Assembly (NCBI GenBank): GCA_010279815.1
Contig: QEOQ01000640.1
Location: 777,485 to 841,484 of the forward strand
Origin: Brachionus plicatilis
Lineage: Eukaryota; Rotifera; Eurotatoria; Ploima; Brachionidae
Length of the DNA stretch: 64,000 bases
Direction: 5' to 3'
Positions 1 through 12,500 of this stretch are shown here, in pieces; within the stretch, counting starts at the first letter, position 1, and each line of letters begins with the position of its first letter. A program made the position numbers and the translations under genes. The notes under the pieces are model-generated. The model did not search any database. It saw nothing but the letters and a program-made list of their open reading frames with translations, and was not told the DNA's origin.

Positions 1-409
1 TTTAATTGCAGAGTTTTTGCAGAGTTTTATCTAATATTTTGCATATTTTTTGCACTAGTTAGATTTTTGCAGAGAGATTAAATCAAATACCATTCAAAAG
101 TTAAAAACAAAATATCATTTGATCTGATTTTTTTGATCCAAAACTACAAGATACCAAAATTGATATTAACTTTTGTTTTTTTCTCAAAGATCATGTAAGA
201 TGACTTTTCAATAGAAATTTTCATTTCCCATTTAAAAATTCATCTTTCAGCTTCTTTTAGGTACTTATTTATCATTTTTCATGATTTCTAATATTTTTGA
301 AAATAAAAAAAATAGTCAAATCTTATGCAAAAAGAAGAGAGTATTGGAAGTTTTTTTTTGTTTCTCTTTGGTATGTCATTTATAAGCATGCTAAAACGAA
401 GTGGACTAA
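1..409. other. AT-rich intergenic stretch, nothing recognised
   Basis: This is simple AT-rich sequence with no open frame, RNA gene or inverted repeat that I can support. It runs into a decayed LINE on its right side and may be the decayed 3' flank of that element. Confidence 0.5.
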
Positions 410-905
410 TTATTGATCCTTGTGAAACTCTTGCTTCAATATGGTATTGATCAGACCATCTACATTTTCTCTAAACGATCTTAAATGCAGAAACGATCTA
501 ATCCAACAAATAAGAGATGGGAGGCAGATTAATTCATCGTGCCAAACTTTACCAAAAGCTTTAGAAATGTCTAAAATAGAGACAACAGAATTTCTTCTTT
601 CCATTAAAAGACTCTGCATCTTTTTGAATAAGAAAATAAAGATTTTCTGCAATACGTCTATGTTTTCTAAATACAGATTGCTAATGAATTAGTAATTTAT
701 TTTTTTCAAGAAAATTATATATTCTAGTGTAAATAATAGCTTTCCAAAGCAACTTGTAATACTAATTGGACGATAGCTATTAGAGTCTTGCATATGAGAA
801 GATTTCTTAGGGATCATGGTTATACTTGCTATTTTCAATGATTTTGGGACTTGTTCTAGTTCCTAGTTCCAAACTCATGTTAAAGAGTTGACTTATTTCA
901 AATAG
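410..905 (-). pseudogene. Non-LTR retrotransposon (LINE) reverse transcriptase fragment
   Basis: Read on the minus strand, about 760-860 encodes a fingers-region motif of the type SNSYRPISITSCFGKL. After a frame break, 652-410 encodes VVSILDISKAFGKVWHDEL. The second matches reverse transcriptase motif A of jockey/CR1-like LINEs (usual form LDxxKAFDxVxH); the first catalytic Asp is kept but the D before KVWH is G here. No YxDD box, endonuclease or full frame remains, so this is a dead fragment of a few hundred bases. The superfamily (Jockey versus CR1) cannot be fixed by eye. Confidence 0.75.
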
Positions 906-1215
906 AGTCTCATTAGGTAAATTTTTAACATTAGGTTGAAGATACGATCTAAATCAGAACCCGCTAGTTCTTTTAGTTTTTTTAGTTTTTCACTAAATAG
1001 ACTTGTTTGTTGGGCGTAACAAAAAATAAGCGTAAGCTAATTAATTTCAACATGGAGTTAATTAATTGAACAGATTAAACTTTTTTATTATGTTCCAAAT
1101 TCAGGTATGATTTGATTTAGAATAAATTATACTTAATTTTGGCAAATTGATGTTTGGCAAATTGATTTTGGCAAAAAAAAAATGTTTTTTGAACATTTTC
1201 ATGTGTAGCAAACCA

Positions 1216-2106
1216 GGGATTGTTGTTTTAGCATACCGATAAAACTTTTGAACATACTAGCCAATTTTTTCAGCATACCCATTTTTCATCCCAGTATACT
1301 TGCATTATTAACATACGAAATACCTTAATAATATACTAAAAACTGATTAACATACTTATGGTAAAATTGTAAATCTTTCTTCAGTCAAGCCTGGAATTTC
1401 CGGAATTCGAATTTTCCTTTAATTTACATAAGAAATTATTTCCATTATCCGAAATTAATTTATTAATTAAAATTTTAAAATTTTTCTGCAATCATGACAA
1501 ATTAAAAAGATACAGTTAGTGTTGATAATATATTATCAATTGACAACAAGGAAGCTATATCTAATTAATGAATATTTCTAGTCAAAAGACTTTAAATATA
1601 TTAAGAGAAATCATAAAATAGACATTTGACATGCGAAAGATAAACTTTTTAAAACAAAATTATAAAAATTTGATTTTCTTAACATGCAATTTTTTTTGGT
1701 GATTTTCACTAAAAAAATGGCTTTATAAATAAATCAATTTTGTAAAATATTCTGATGTCCGACATTTTTTATTTTTTTCTCAATTCCTGATTATCAAGTT
1801 TCCAGCATTTTCATTATTCCGACATTAAATTGTCGAACCTAAGCGAACATAAAAGAGAATTAGCTGTATTTATTTAATTTGACTAAAATTTAATATTTCT
1901 TTTCTAATGTAAATATATAAAATAGATTTTTTTTATTTCAAAAGTTAAGTATGTTAAACAGTTTTTTGATTGCTTTTAAAAGATAGGTATGTTTTTCAGC
2001 AATAAGTGTGTTAAAAAGTGTAGTTTGCTTGGATGAAAAATGGGTATGCTGAAAAGCTTGGCTAGCATGTTAAAAAGCTTTGATAGTATGTTGGTCAAGT
2101 AGACCC
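1216..2106. mobile_element. Non-autonomous TIR DNA transposon with 10-bp target duplication
   Basis: An element of about 890 bp bounded by long, imperfect terminal inverted repeats of roughly 130-150 bp (left about 1216-1365, right about 1940-2106). The outermost bases are GGGAT on the left and AGACCC on the right. Both arms carry repeats of the type GCATACC and AACATAC. The direct repeat TAGCAAACCA flanks it exactly, at 1206-1215 and 2107-2116, giving a clean 10-bp target-site duplication. There is no transposase frame inside. A 9-11 bp duplication is typical of Mutator-like elements, so a MULE-derived MITE is the best guess. Confidence 0.8.
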
Positions 2107-2319
2107 TAGCAAACCATGCAAAAGTAAAATCATACTAAATTATTGTGTATTATTCTGCATGACAATTTAACATTAGATGTTTTCTTTGCAAATATCCTTA
2201 CAGTAAAATCAAAAATTACTTAAAAATCTTCTTTTTGATGATAACTTCTGAGAATGTTTCCTCGAAGGCAAATTTATTTTAAAAAATTTCAAGTCCAGTT
2301 CAATTTCAAAAAATATTAT

Positions 2320-2620
2320 TCTTTATAAATCATTGATTCGGTCATTATTTGACTACTGTTTTGTAATACTAAACTCAGGGACCCATAGAATTCACGGAGC
2401 ACTCCAGAATATTCAAAACAAAATCCTTAAAATAATCAGATGTTTCCTAATCAAAGCCTCAACAAAAAATACACGTAAGGCTTGAATTAGACCTAGGAGA
2501 CGATCGAGCAAACTTAATCTAAAGTTCATTGCCAAAGTAATAGTGGAATTTTTAATCGATGCTCAAAAATGAAAAGAAACGTTTTTCAAAATAATTGGAC
2601 AATTTTTTAAAGAATTTAAC
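2320..2620 (+). pseudogene. LINE reverse transcriptase 3' (thumb) fragment
   Basis: The plus strand at about 2315-2460 reads LYKSLIRSLFDYCFVIL, then HGALQNIQNKILKIIRC. This is the pattern of the region after the palm in CR1/Jockey-type ORF2 proteins (a SLIRSxLDY motif followed by LQxIQNKALRII). The frame then breaks. It lies opposite in strand to the fragment at 410-905, so the two come from separate insertions or a rearranged one. Confidence 0.65.
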
Positions 2621-2768
2621 ACCCGTTTGTTATTCTGTACCAACTTTTGTTATTTTTTTTGTGAAAATTCAAGAAAATTTACTATATATTTTTTAAAATC
2701 AAATAAAAAAAAGATTCAGAAAAACGAGCTCAAACGAAGGTTTATCTGCCATTCCCTGGGATAAACCC

Positions 2769-3172
2769 ATGGATTGACAATGAGCTTAAATTTAAAACTT
2801 AACATTCTTTTATGTCCTTTTGTGTCCTTTTCTTAGTGTTAATAATATTTTTTCCTTTTGTGTCCTTTTCAATGTAAGGAATTTTTTGAAAAAGATAATT
2901 TTATTTATCTTAACAAAATATTAGATAAAATAATGTGGTCCGGGGCGAAGCCCTGGGTTAGAGAATTTGGCTCGGAAATAATAATGAGCAAATATCTAGA
3001 AACAAAGTTAAAATTTTAAATTTTCATATGTAGACACACACAAAAGGACAGAATATTCTCCTCACATAGAAAAGGACACTAAAGGACAAAATATCATGAA
3101 CACTAAATAAATGATACTAAGGGACAGAAAAGAATATTCAGCAATTAAAAACACGCTCATTGTCAATAGCTC
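2769..3172. mobile_element. TIR element with internal TCCTTTTGTG repeats
   Basis: An element of about 404 bp. The ends carry ATTGACAATGAGC (2773-2785) and its reverse complement (3155-3167), and the inverted similarity continues inward about 100 bp on each side. Each arm repeats the short unit TGTCCTTTTG/TGTCCTTTTC. The direct repeat GATAAACCC occurs just outside each end (2760-2768 and 3173-3181), a 9-bp target-site duplication. A small GC-rich hairpin, GGGGCGAAGCCC, sits in the middle near 2942. It has no coding capacity. The duplication length again suggests a Mutator-like MITE. Confidence 0.75.
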
Positions 3173-3181
3173 GATAAACCC

Positions 3182-3871
3182 CATAACTTTATTCTAAATA
3201 AGGATAAATTTTTGCTCTAATTTTCTTCCTTTAATAATTTTGCTAATTATAATCTTTGGTCATTTTATTCAATCGCTAGGCTGAAAAGAAGGACTGAAAT
3301 CCTTTACTTAAATATTTCACAAATATGTTTTTTAAATAAATAAATAAAAAATGTTGAATATATTTTTTAATTTTAGTTTAAAATCGAATTTTTATTCTTT
3401 ACTCTAAACTAATCACAGATTTTAGACGAGGCTCAATTAAAATTTTTAAAAGTTCGAAATGTTCTCATCTGTCACTTTATGTTTGAATGGGTAAATAAAA
3501 TCTAAATGAATCTTTTTGAATGATAATTTGTTTTTTATTTAGACTGAAAATAAAAAAGTTTCTATAAAAAACTTTAAAAATTTTAAATTTTATTTAAAAA
3601 ATCCAAAAAAAAATCAAAGATTTGATTTAGAAATTATAATTTATTAGAATCAATTTGATTTAAAATTTTCATATTTATTTGATTGGACCAAGCTAATAGA
3701 TATTTACACTAGATAATACAATAAGATTCAAGAAAAAAGAAAAAGAATATAAGATAATAAATTTTCTATATTTTAGCCATTTTTGATAGTTTAATTTGTT
3801 TTTTGCTTTAAATAATCAAACATACAGACGACATTTAACAATCTAAACTTTATGAGCCTTAAAAAATCAAT
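3182..3871. other. AT-rich 3' flank of the protein 4.1 gene
   Basis: Non-coding. The part next to 3871 should hold the 3' UTR and poly(A) site of the minus-strand FERM gene. I see AT-rich sequence with several possible AATAAA-type signals but cannot choose one. Nothing else is recognised. Confidence 0.5.
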
Positions 3872-6800
3872 CTATTCCTCAACAGATATCTCCACTTTTT
3901 CAACTTCCAAATTGGGATCTAAATCGGTGGCCATTTTGATTGCTCTCAACAAAAGCTATGAACAAAAAAAATATTTTAAAATTTAGATTTATTCTGGCTT
4001 CATTTTACCTCTTTATCGTAGACCTCTTCATTAGTGACATATTTTCTCGTTCTAGTTGCATCTGAGTTAGAAGAAATCGATCCGGATCTTGGCGTTTCGT
4101 TTGGCCTTGCAAAAGAGCTTGCAGACGATGTTACCTGTCTCATCGATGTCGGAAGATTTTGATTCTGCTGATCGATTGCATTTTGATATCGAATTGAATC
4201 ATTTTGACGGGCTTTGGACCTGTCAGCAGGAATTGGTGGTGGTGGTTGTCTAATTCGTGCTATTGGTTGAGGCACCTGATTGCCACTATTCTGATCAATT
4301 GATCTAATAGAGCTGTTTGCTGTCGGTATTTGCTGGCTTGAATACCTTTGCGAATGCGATGGACTCTCTGCTTGAATCGATGCATTAGATCGAATAGAAG
4401 TCTTGGTAGGTTCGGGACCCTTAAATTAATTGAACATGATAAATTTGTTTATTTTTGTTTTATTTTTAAGAGCACTTTTAATTTAAAAATTGTTGATTGA
4501 GAGCTTAAATTAATAATTTAAAATCTTACGACTAAAATGTTTAAATTTTTTTCATATTTTTCAAAATTTTTGTTCAATATTTGCCTAATAAAATCACTAT
4601 TTTGCTCATTATCGACTTCTTGACGGGTCTCAGTAGCCTTAATTGAGTCAATCATTCGCTCTTGTTCTCGAGCAAACAAATTATTTACAGATTTAGCAGG
4701 TTTAGATTGAAGTATAGTGTGATTAGTATTATCATTAGGCTTTGGACCCCTATTTTTCAGAGCATCATTTAAGGATTTTTCCTCAAAAACAGACAAGTCA
4801 GATTCAATGTCAGCTAAAGGAATTTCCTGGTAAAATTGTTTATTTTAGTTTGGACAAAAAATTTATTCTATCAATACCTGTAAGACAGAATTAACTGAAT
4901 TAAGAGCGCTTCGATTTGAAACACTCGGAACTCGGGCTTGATTTGTTTCTTGGCTTATTTGTCTCGCAGGAACGTACCGTTGTGGCATTTGAGGAGGCTG
5001 AGATGGTGCTGGACTTGCCAATGGCGTTGATATTTTGTTCATATTACTCAGCGATTCAATTGTTTTGCCCATAGGATGTTTAATTGAAGGTTGTCTATTT
5101 TCATCGTTTTGATAATTTTTATCAACACTCTTTAAAAAAAATAATTAATTTTAAATATTTTGTTAATATTTTGTGCTACTAAAAATAATAATTATAGGGA
5201 TCATTCAAAATCAAAATTAATTCACTCTAAATTTCTAGTTAGAATCACACAAACTCTCAATCGTTATAGTCTTACTTAAAGGTTGAGAAAAAATTCGCTT
5301 AAAGATGAACAGGGCTAAATTTCAAAAAAATTAAAAATTCTTTTTATTTTCTACAATTGAAAACACTCTCAACAAAAAAATAAAATAAAACAAAAATTTT
5401 AGAAAGCTTATTTTGAAAAGTGTATTCAATTAATCATATTTAAGATATTAAGTGTCAATATTTAATTTTAAATTAAATTCTTCCAAAACTTCTTGATTTC
5501 CACTTAAACTTTGGCGGACAACTAGGGTTTGTTAATAAGGAATTTCTTAAAAAGGAGAAAACACAAATACAGCATTTCAAGATAGTTAAGGATTCTTCAA
5601 AGCATAATGAAATTAAAGAGAGATGTCTAAAAATTGTTTAAGTCAGCTTAATTAAATCTTTGCATCAGGATAAGAATTTTATTTAAAGCACCAAGGTAAT
5701 TATTATTCGATTTAAAATGTTTTTATTTATTTTAAAATTTCACAGAATACAAGTTATTGACAAAACTGCTCGTAAATAAATTCAGAATTGTCGTCTGAAT
5801 TTTTTAATATTAGAAAAGATTTCAAAAATTTAATTTGAACCTCTAAAAATCAGATAATTTTAAAAAGATTAAAATTTTCGATTTTAATTGAATTTTATTT
5901 TATTTTAGTCCTTCTAAAAATTTGTCTTTTCTATTAGAAGAAAAAAAATCCGGAAAAAAAAACTTTATTTGTTTTAAAACATAGCCTCAAAAAATTAACA
6001 AATTCATAAAAAATACATTTTTCAAAAAATCATTTAGTAGTTTTATTCTAGTTGATCTGTATTTAATTATCTTTGTGTTATAATAAATCAGTAAATAAAA
6101 AAGAAAATTAAATTTATGCAGTATTCATTTTAAGATTACTAACAGTTAATACTTAAAATAAAAAACTTTTAAATTAAAAATTGAAATGACGTATTTCTGA
6201 AATAAATGATGAAATGATACGACTGATTTAAAAAGAAAATTTATCATTTATAACATTTATCACAGCAATCTAGTATTTTTATTAATTATTTTGATAAAAA
6301 AGGAATTAAAATAATATACTTAATTTTCCTAAAGAATTAGAATCAAGGTTTTAATAACTGAATTTTGATGATTATTATTTATTTTGATATTTTATTTTAT
6401 ATGCTATTTAATAATCATTGTGGGTCGAGTTGTAAGTTAAAGAGGCTAGCTTATGATCTAGCGGTAAAAGTTAATTCGGTATTTAGTTGGTTTTTCATTC
6501 ACTTGTAAATCAAAGGCCTTATTTTAAGAGGTCTTAGTTTTAGCAATAACCTTTTTAATAAATCAGGCTGTATTTAAGTATAATGGAAATTAGAAATTGA
6601 GAGAAAACAACAATATACTACAATCTAGATTTTAAAAATTATTTAAAATATATCTGTATTATTATTGAATTTAAAAATAATAAAAAATATCATATCTAAG
6701 TGAAAATTTTTGATTAAGTATGCAAGATATTTTATGAGTATGATTTTTTTTTTTAGAAACTTTAATCAATAAACACTTTCCTTTTTAATTAATAGACTTA

Positions 6801-9562
6801 AAATTTATTTCAATAATTAATCTTAATTTATTCATTTTATTTAAAATTAAATTAAGACTCAATTAATTAAATCAGTCTAGTTAAGTTGCAAACACCCAAG
6901 TAAAAATATTGATAAAGCACGAAAGATTTAATAAGAATTATAATAAATTTAATTTTATTTCAGAACTATATATTTTTATTTTAAAAATAAAGAAGAATAT
7001 AATTTTTTACAATCTCTTCTATTTAAAAAAAATTTTCATATAAAAAAATTAAACATTACCAAAAAATTGACAAATTGAAAATATAACTCTTTTTAAAAAA
7101 TTTGTTAGAGCTATCTTTTTAATTAATTCATTCAATTTTCAAAATATTGGACTTGAATTAAAGAGCTAATGTTTTCTATTCTGCAAAAAGAATCAATGTT
7201 TAGAAAAAAATTTTATTCAATATTATAAAAATAATCACACAACCTTAATTTTTTTCTTTTTTTAATCTTTCGAATTTTTCAAAAAGGGTAAACTCTTCCC
7301 GACCCTTCTAGTATTAATTTAATCTATAAAGACCCTATGTTACTTTTTAGATAATTGCTCAAAAAATATTTTTATTTTGACTTAGAAAACCAACTTAAAC
7401 CCTAAATCAATAAGCTACTAAAACAAAATATTAATTGATAAAATTTTTAAAAATTATAATTTCAAAAATGAAAAAATGTTCCTACTGTATAATACTCCTC
7501 CAAAGGTTCGTTTTGATTTTGGTCGAAATTGGCAGGTCTATAATCGGAAGTTCTATTGACATCATACGAAATATTTGAATTGCTGGTAACAGGTCGATTT
7601 GATTCATTGGAACGATAGTTCGAGGTTGATTGTTTAGGACTTCTTTCAGCCAAAAGCGAGTTTGTTCTATTGTTTTGATTGTCAAAATCGCTAAAATTCA
7701 CATTGGCAAAATTTTTGCCTGGAATGGTCATGTTTGGAAGGTTTTTTTGGTCTCTACTTGGTAATCTAAGTTCATACTCATCGTTTAGATCATAATCAGC
7801 GCCTTGTTCCAAATCCAAATCCAAGTCTTCTTGTGACTCTTTTAGGTGATGTCTTGGCAAATTTCCGATGCTAGTGTTTGGCTTCATTCTGTTGTAATTG
7901 CCCAGCGAGCTAGATCCGGGCGTATTATTGGGCAGATTTTGGTGAGCCAGACCTCGGTCGGTGCTCTGCGACATTCGCTTGGAGAACGACCGGTCGAACG
8001 CTGGCTGAGACCGCTCAATTGACCGGTGTCGCGCTTGCATGTAAGTCGAACTTCCGGTGTACCTAAATTTTGAGTTGAAAGTGGGAATTATGGAGCTTTT
8101 TTTGCTCTCAGGTTCTCTGAGTCTAAAAAAGGCGTGGTGCTCGACCGCTATTTTCCACAGGCGCTTGGCACTCTTGTGGTTCGGACAACGAAAACCAATA
8201 GTGGTCTCGTATTTTTCGTATTCGCCAGAGCGCAATTTCAAGTAAAAGTGGTTTCGTTTGTATGAAATTTTGAGTATTTTTGGCCACGAAAAGCGGTTTA
8301 TTCTCAGCGAGTCTCGGAATACCAGAAGACCTGAAGCACTCACACCAATTAAAATATCAACCCCGTCGGAGTCTTTTGCGTTGTGTAAATCAACGCCGTA
8401 CATGGCTAATTTTACGGCATTATTCAAAAAACTAAGCTCAGCTTCCGCTGGAGTTAGACCCCTTGACAAAAAAATTTAAAATTTAAAATTTTTTTTAATT
8501 TTTTTTTTTTAATTTACACATGATCCTTGTGACATTCAGCAATTGCATTCAACAATTCCGGTGTTTGGTTGGGAGTGAAACAAAAGCCTTCCAAATATTC
8601 GATGTCAGACAGACCATTCATGCGGCAACTATTGACCGCTTCTTCGTAGTCGCCCATTTCGGCCTGGACAGTAAATGAGCCCAACAGAGCCTGGGTGACA
8701 AATGTGCACGGAAGTTTTCCGTCCATGATATCATGTCTCAATTGGAGAGTGAGCAAGTAGCGGGTGATCTCCTCTTGCAGAACGTTTGGCTCAGGTGGAT
8801 AGAATTTTACTTCAAAATTGAACACCGGTTCCTCGGTGCTTATTTGTCCTTTGAGTTGGGAGCGAATTTTTTTGTCATGATCAAGCCAAAATTTCATGTT
8901 ATTTATGTCTCTGTATGTCAGACTAAAGTATTCTTTTTCTACAAGCTCCAAGTCATTGGCAACCATGGTCATTAAATCTTCACCAATGGCATTTTTCTTA
9001 AATTTTATTTTAAAGTCAATTAATAAAAGACAAATTAAAAAAAAAAATTTTATTAATATTTTACATCGAGATCGAATTGTTTGACACTCTCGTCCAGATA
9101 GACGACTTGGCAGCGGAAGCGACCTTTGGGCAGAGATTGCTGTTGCTGCAGAAGCAAATTTGACTGACTCTTTATTTTTTGTGACTGTTTTTTGCTCGAA
9201 GAGGACGAAGAAAATATGCTCACGGGTTTTTTGAGTTTGTTGAGCACATTTTCGCTCTTGCTGGCAGTCAAACCCGTGGACACTTTTGACGAATTAGTTC
9301 GGTCCAAGTCCTTGGAATTTTGTTTGGTAATTTTGTTCAAATCGGACGTGGTCTGCGATGCCGAAACACTGGGCTGTAGCTGTCCAGTTTTTTTCAGCAC
9401 TTTTTCTTGCTCCTTTTTTTGTTTTTCCAGCAATTCCTTTGCTTTTTTTTCCTGCTTTTCCTTATCTCGTTTTTCTTTCTCAAGTCGTTGCTTTTCTTTT
9501 TTGTCTACTGATTTATCTCGTTTTGAACTGTTCATGCTATCCGAATTTTTATCTATTTTCAT
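3872..9562 (-). CDS. EPB41L: Protein 4.1 / coracle-like FERM-domain membrane-skeleton protein
   Basis: Seven coding exons, read right to left: 9562-9065, 8996-8518, 8461-7486, 5129-4878, 4826-4530, 4419-4009, 3955-3872. All junctions are in frame, giving about 998 aa. Protein 4.1 proteins link transmembrane proteins to spectrin-actin at the cell cortex and septate junctions. The N-terminus (1-145) is a Lys/Glu-rich charged region. The FERM domain runs from about residue 148 ([12 protein letters not shown]) through AMYGVDLH and [18 protein letters not shown] to HHAFFRL near 430. A FERM-adjacent segment follows (SKFRYTGSS, with Arg/Ser phospho-type sites). A long Ser/Gln/Asn-rich linker comes next. 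The last exon encodes a short protein 4.1 C-terminal domain ([20 protein letters not shown]). No spectrin-actin-binding domain is evident. The ATG lies 2 nt after an acceptor-like TTTTTTTTGCTAG. The 2.35-kb intron 5130-7485 could hide alternative exons. Confidence 0.9.
5130..7485 (-). other. Large intron of the protein 4.1 gene
   Basis: About 2.36 kb of AT-rich intron between the FERM-encoding exon and the linker exons. I found no exon-like open stretch, transposon end or RNA gene with confidence. A short less AT-rich patch at about 6418-6480 contains a GCTAG...CTAGC stem, but no complete tRNA fold can be drawn. Confidence 0.6.
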
Positions 9563-9571
9563 TTCTAGCAA

Positions 9572-12500
9572 AAAAAAGAAAATAAAAATAATTTTTTGTT
9601 TTTAGTTCAGTATTTTGGGAATAGCCTAATAAAATATCATTTTTTTTCTCTCAACAAAAAAAGAATAAAAACTTCTATTATATATAATGCATAGCTAATG
9701 ATCAAAAGTATGCTTTAATTAACTTGGAGTTTTCGCTTCCATTCTCAGCTTATCAATAAAATGCAAATTATTATGAGATTCAAACAAATACAATTTAAAA
9801 TTATGAATCAGAGTTCCAAAATTCGCCCTCTGTAAATTTCTCTCTTTCTCTATCGTTTTCTCGTAATTTCTCCACCAATATCTCCAAGCTTTGTTATCTT
9901 ATCGAGTTGAAATAAATTATTTTAAATCTGAATGGAAAACTAATAGCTGCCAATTTCCGTGTTCATATTTTCTGAAAATATTAATAAAATCAACTAGTTT
10001 TATGTGAATTTATTTGAAAAAATTATCTCTGCCTACCGAAAAAAAACTTGGACTATTTTGAAATTAACTTCAGTGATTAATAAAATTTAAATCCTATTTG
10101 AAATTTCTTTTTATCAGTTTATACTTGCAGAGACATTAAAATACGCCCTTTGTTACATAACATGAAAAAAAATGATTAATTTTTATTTTTATAAAAAAGT
10201 CTTTTTTTCTTTTTTTATTTTTAAATGAATTTTTTATTTTAGAGAAAAGAAAATAGTGATTAAAAATTAATTGAGATATTGTTTAATTGACACAAAATAA
10301 TTCCAAACCGTTCAACAAACTCTTTAGAGTAATAAAATTTTAAAAATATCTCATAGATATGCAACATGACATGTTAATCTTATGAAAAAAAAAAACAAAG
10401 AGAAAAATCTAGACACGACTCAACTAAAACTGTTTATTACCAAGTCATTAGTAATTTAATAAAGATTTAATTATTTTCATTTAAAACAAAATCAAATATA
10501 AATGATATTTCTAAAGACCTTATCATCTCTTTTATTTATTTTCAACTCAAAATTTTAAGTTCGCAATTTTCGGAGTAAAATCTTCGACGTTAGTTAAAAT
10601 TGTTATCAAAAATAAAATAAAATTTTTAAATTGATTTAAAAATCTTAGGGTTAATTGCTTGAATTTTTCGAAATATCTATTATGGCCCATGATTATAATT
10701 TTATCTTAAATTTTTAGGCATTTCTTATGTAAAGATTTCATCATTCCTTCTTTTTTTAACCTAAATGGGTTACACATATTCTTTGATAAAAATTTAAGTT
10801 AAATAAAAATTTGGAAAGGTTAATAAGTTTATTCTATTCGTAAAGTAAAATTTTTGCCTTGTTTTACTAAAAAATTATCAGAAAAATCTTTTTTTTAATC
10901 AATCAAAGCAATAAATCAACTTTAAAATCATTTTTATTTATTATTTAAGAATTTTCAATGGACATGGTCCGAGGTTAAGGCATCTGATTATGGCAGATGT
11001 TATCTTTAAAAAATGATTAAAAATTACCGAAAATTCTTTGATTACTAGCATCAATTGTGCTCTTCGTACTAAAACGCTCTAAATGGTGCCAAAAAAGTGG
11101 CACTAATAAGCAAATCTTGTTTCTAATCTTCCAAAAATTCTGTTGAACACAAAACTAATTTGCTTTCCATATTTGTCTAGACTTAATTATAAGAGTTCTA
11201 GAAATTGCTAAATAAAAAACTTCCAATCTTAAGAAACTCAAAAACATAGACCTTAAAACTGGTATAATTTTCAAAAACTTAGATTTATAGTCTTTTTCGT
11301 TACTTGTAAGTTTTCTAAAACAAAAGATGCTTTTCTAATCGATTATTTGTTTAACTATTATAAATATCCTTTGCCAAATAATTAAAATAATTTACTCAAA
11401 AAATGAGATAATCAAATCAAATAAAATTGAAAAAATTGTTTATTTTTTTTGTTCGATTCGATCGATTCAAAATTGATTGAAAGTTTTCTTTTTTTTCTGG
11501 AACAAAAACGATCCACTTATCCAAATAAAATAAAAATTTAATTAAAATAAATTAAATATAAAAAATAGATTTTTTTTATTTTTATTTCTATCCGGTCAAA
11601 CTTGATGATTTTCGAAAAAAATGATGATTTTTTAAAGATATTATCACATGACGTCACCTGATCGACAAGTCTCTGTCACTCTAGACGTGAAACTAATAAA
11701 AATTTATAATTATTATAGAGTAGGTCATAAACAAGAAGCCCGCTATGTTAATAAAAAAAAAATTGGTCAATTTAAATACTTCATAAAATGACCCATTAAG
11801 AATCTCTTTTTTTTGTTGTAGCGAGAGGAAAACTCGTTTTTTGCATCGATTCATTTTTAGTTCACCAAAACAAAATAAACCTTTAAATTTGAAAAAAAGG
11901 TCAGCAAAATTATAAATTTATAATTGTAGATTTTCTTCTCGGACCAGGTCGGGTCAAATTTTAATATTTCAACTTCTACAGGTATAAAATATTCTAAACG
12001 AGAAAAAAAAACTATTTCATACGAGGAAAATAAATAATAAAACTTAATTTATGCGACAAATTTGAATTTAAAATCAATGAATAAGCATAATTTTTACGAG
12101 CTTAAAATATAATCTAGAAAATAGAATTATAAATGTTCCAAATAAAAACTTGAATTTTCGCTTATAAAACTCTCTTAATGTTTTAGACGCAATTAAATTG
12201 TCACATTTTATTTAATTTTCACTAAAATTAATTGATAAAAGATTGACTTTTATGTAATAATACTAATGATAAGATATAAATTTAATAATTATAGTATGTA
12301 AACTTTGGTGAAAAGATTGATCTAAGTGATATTTTAATTAATTCTAAAAATTTTATCACAAAAAAATGTCTCTTGTTGAATCGCATGATTTTATAGGTAT
12401 CTCAAGATATTCAATAGTATGATAAAGTTGAGTTCTTCTTATTATTTATCAATTTTCATGTCCTTTTTCTAAATTAAAAAAAAATTGAAAATTCTGAAAT

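Noticed and set aside
10961..11010. A functional tRNA gene
   Set aside because: Only the D-arm and an anticodon-like stem are seen; T-arm, acceptor pairing and B-box are missing.
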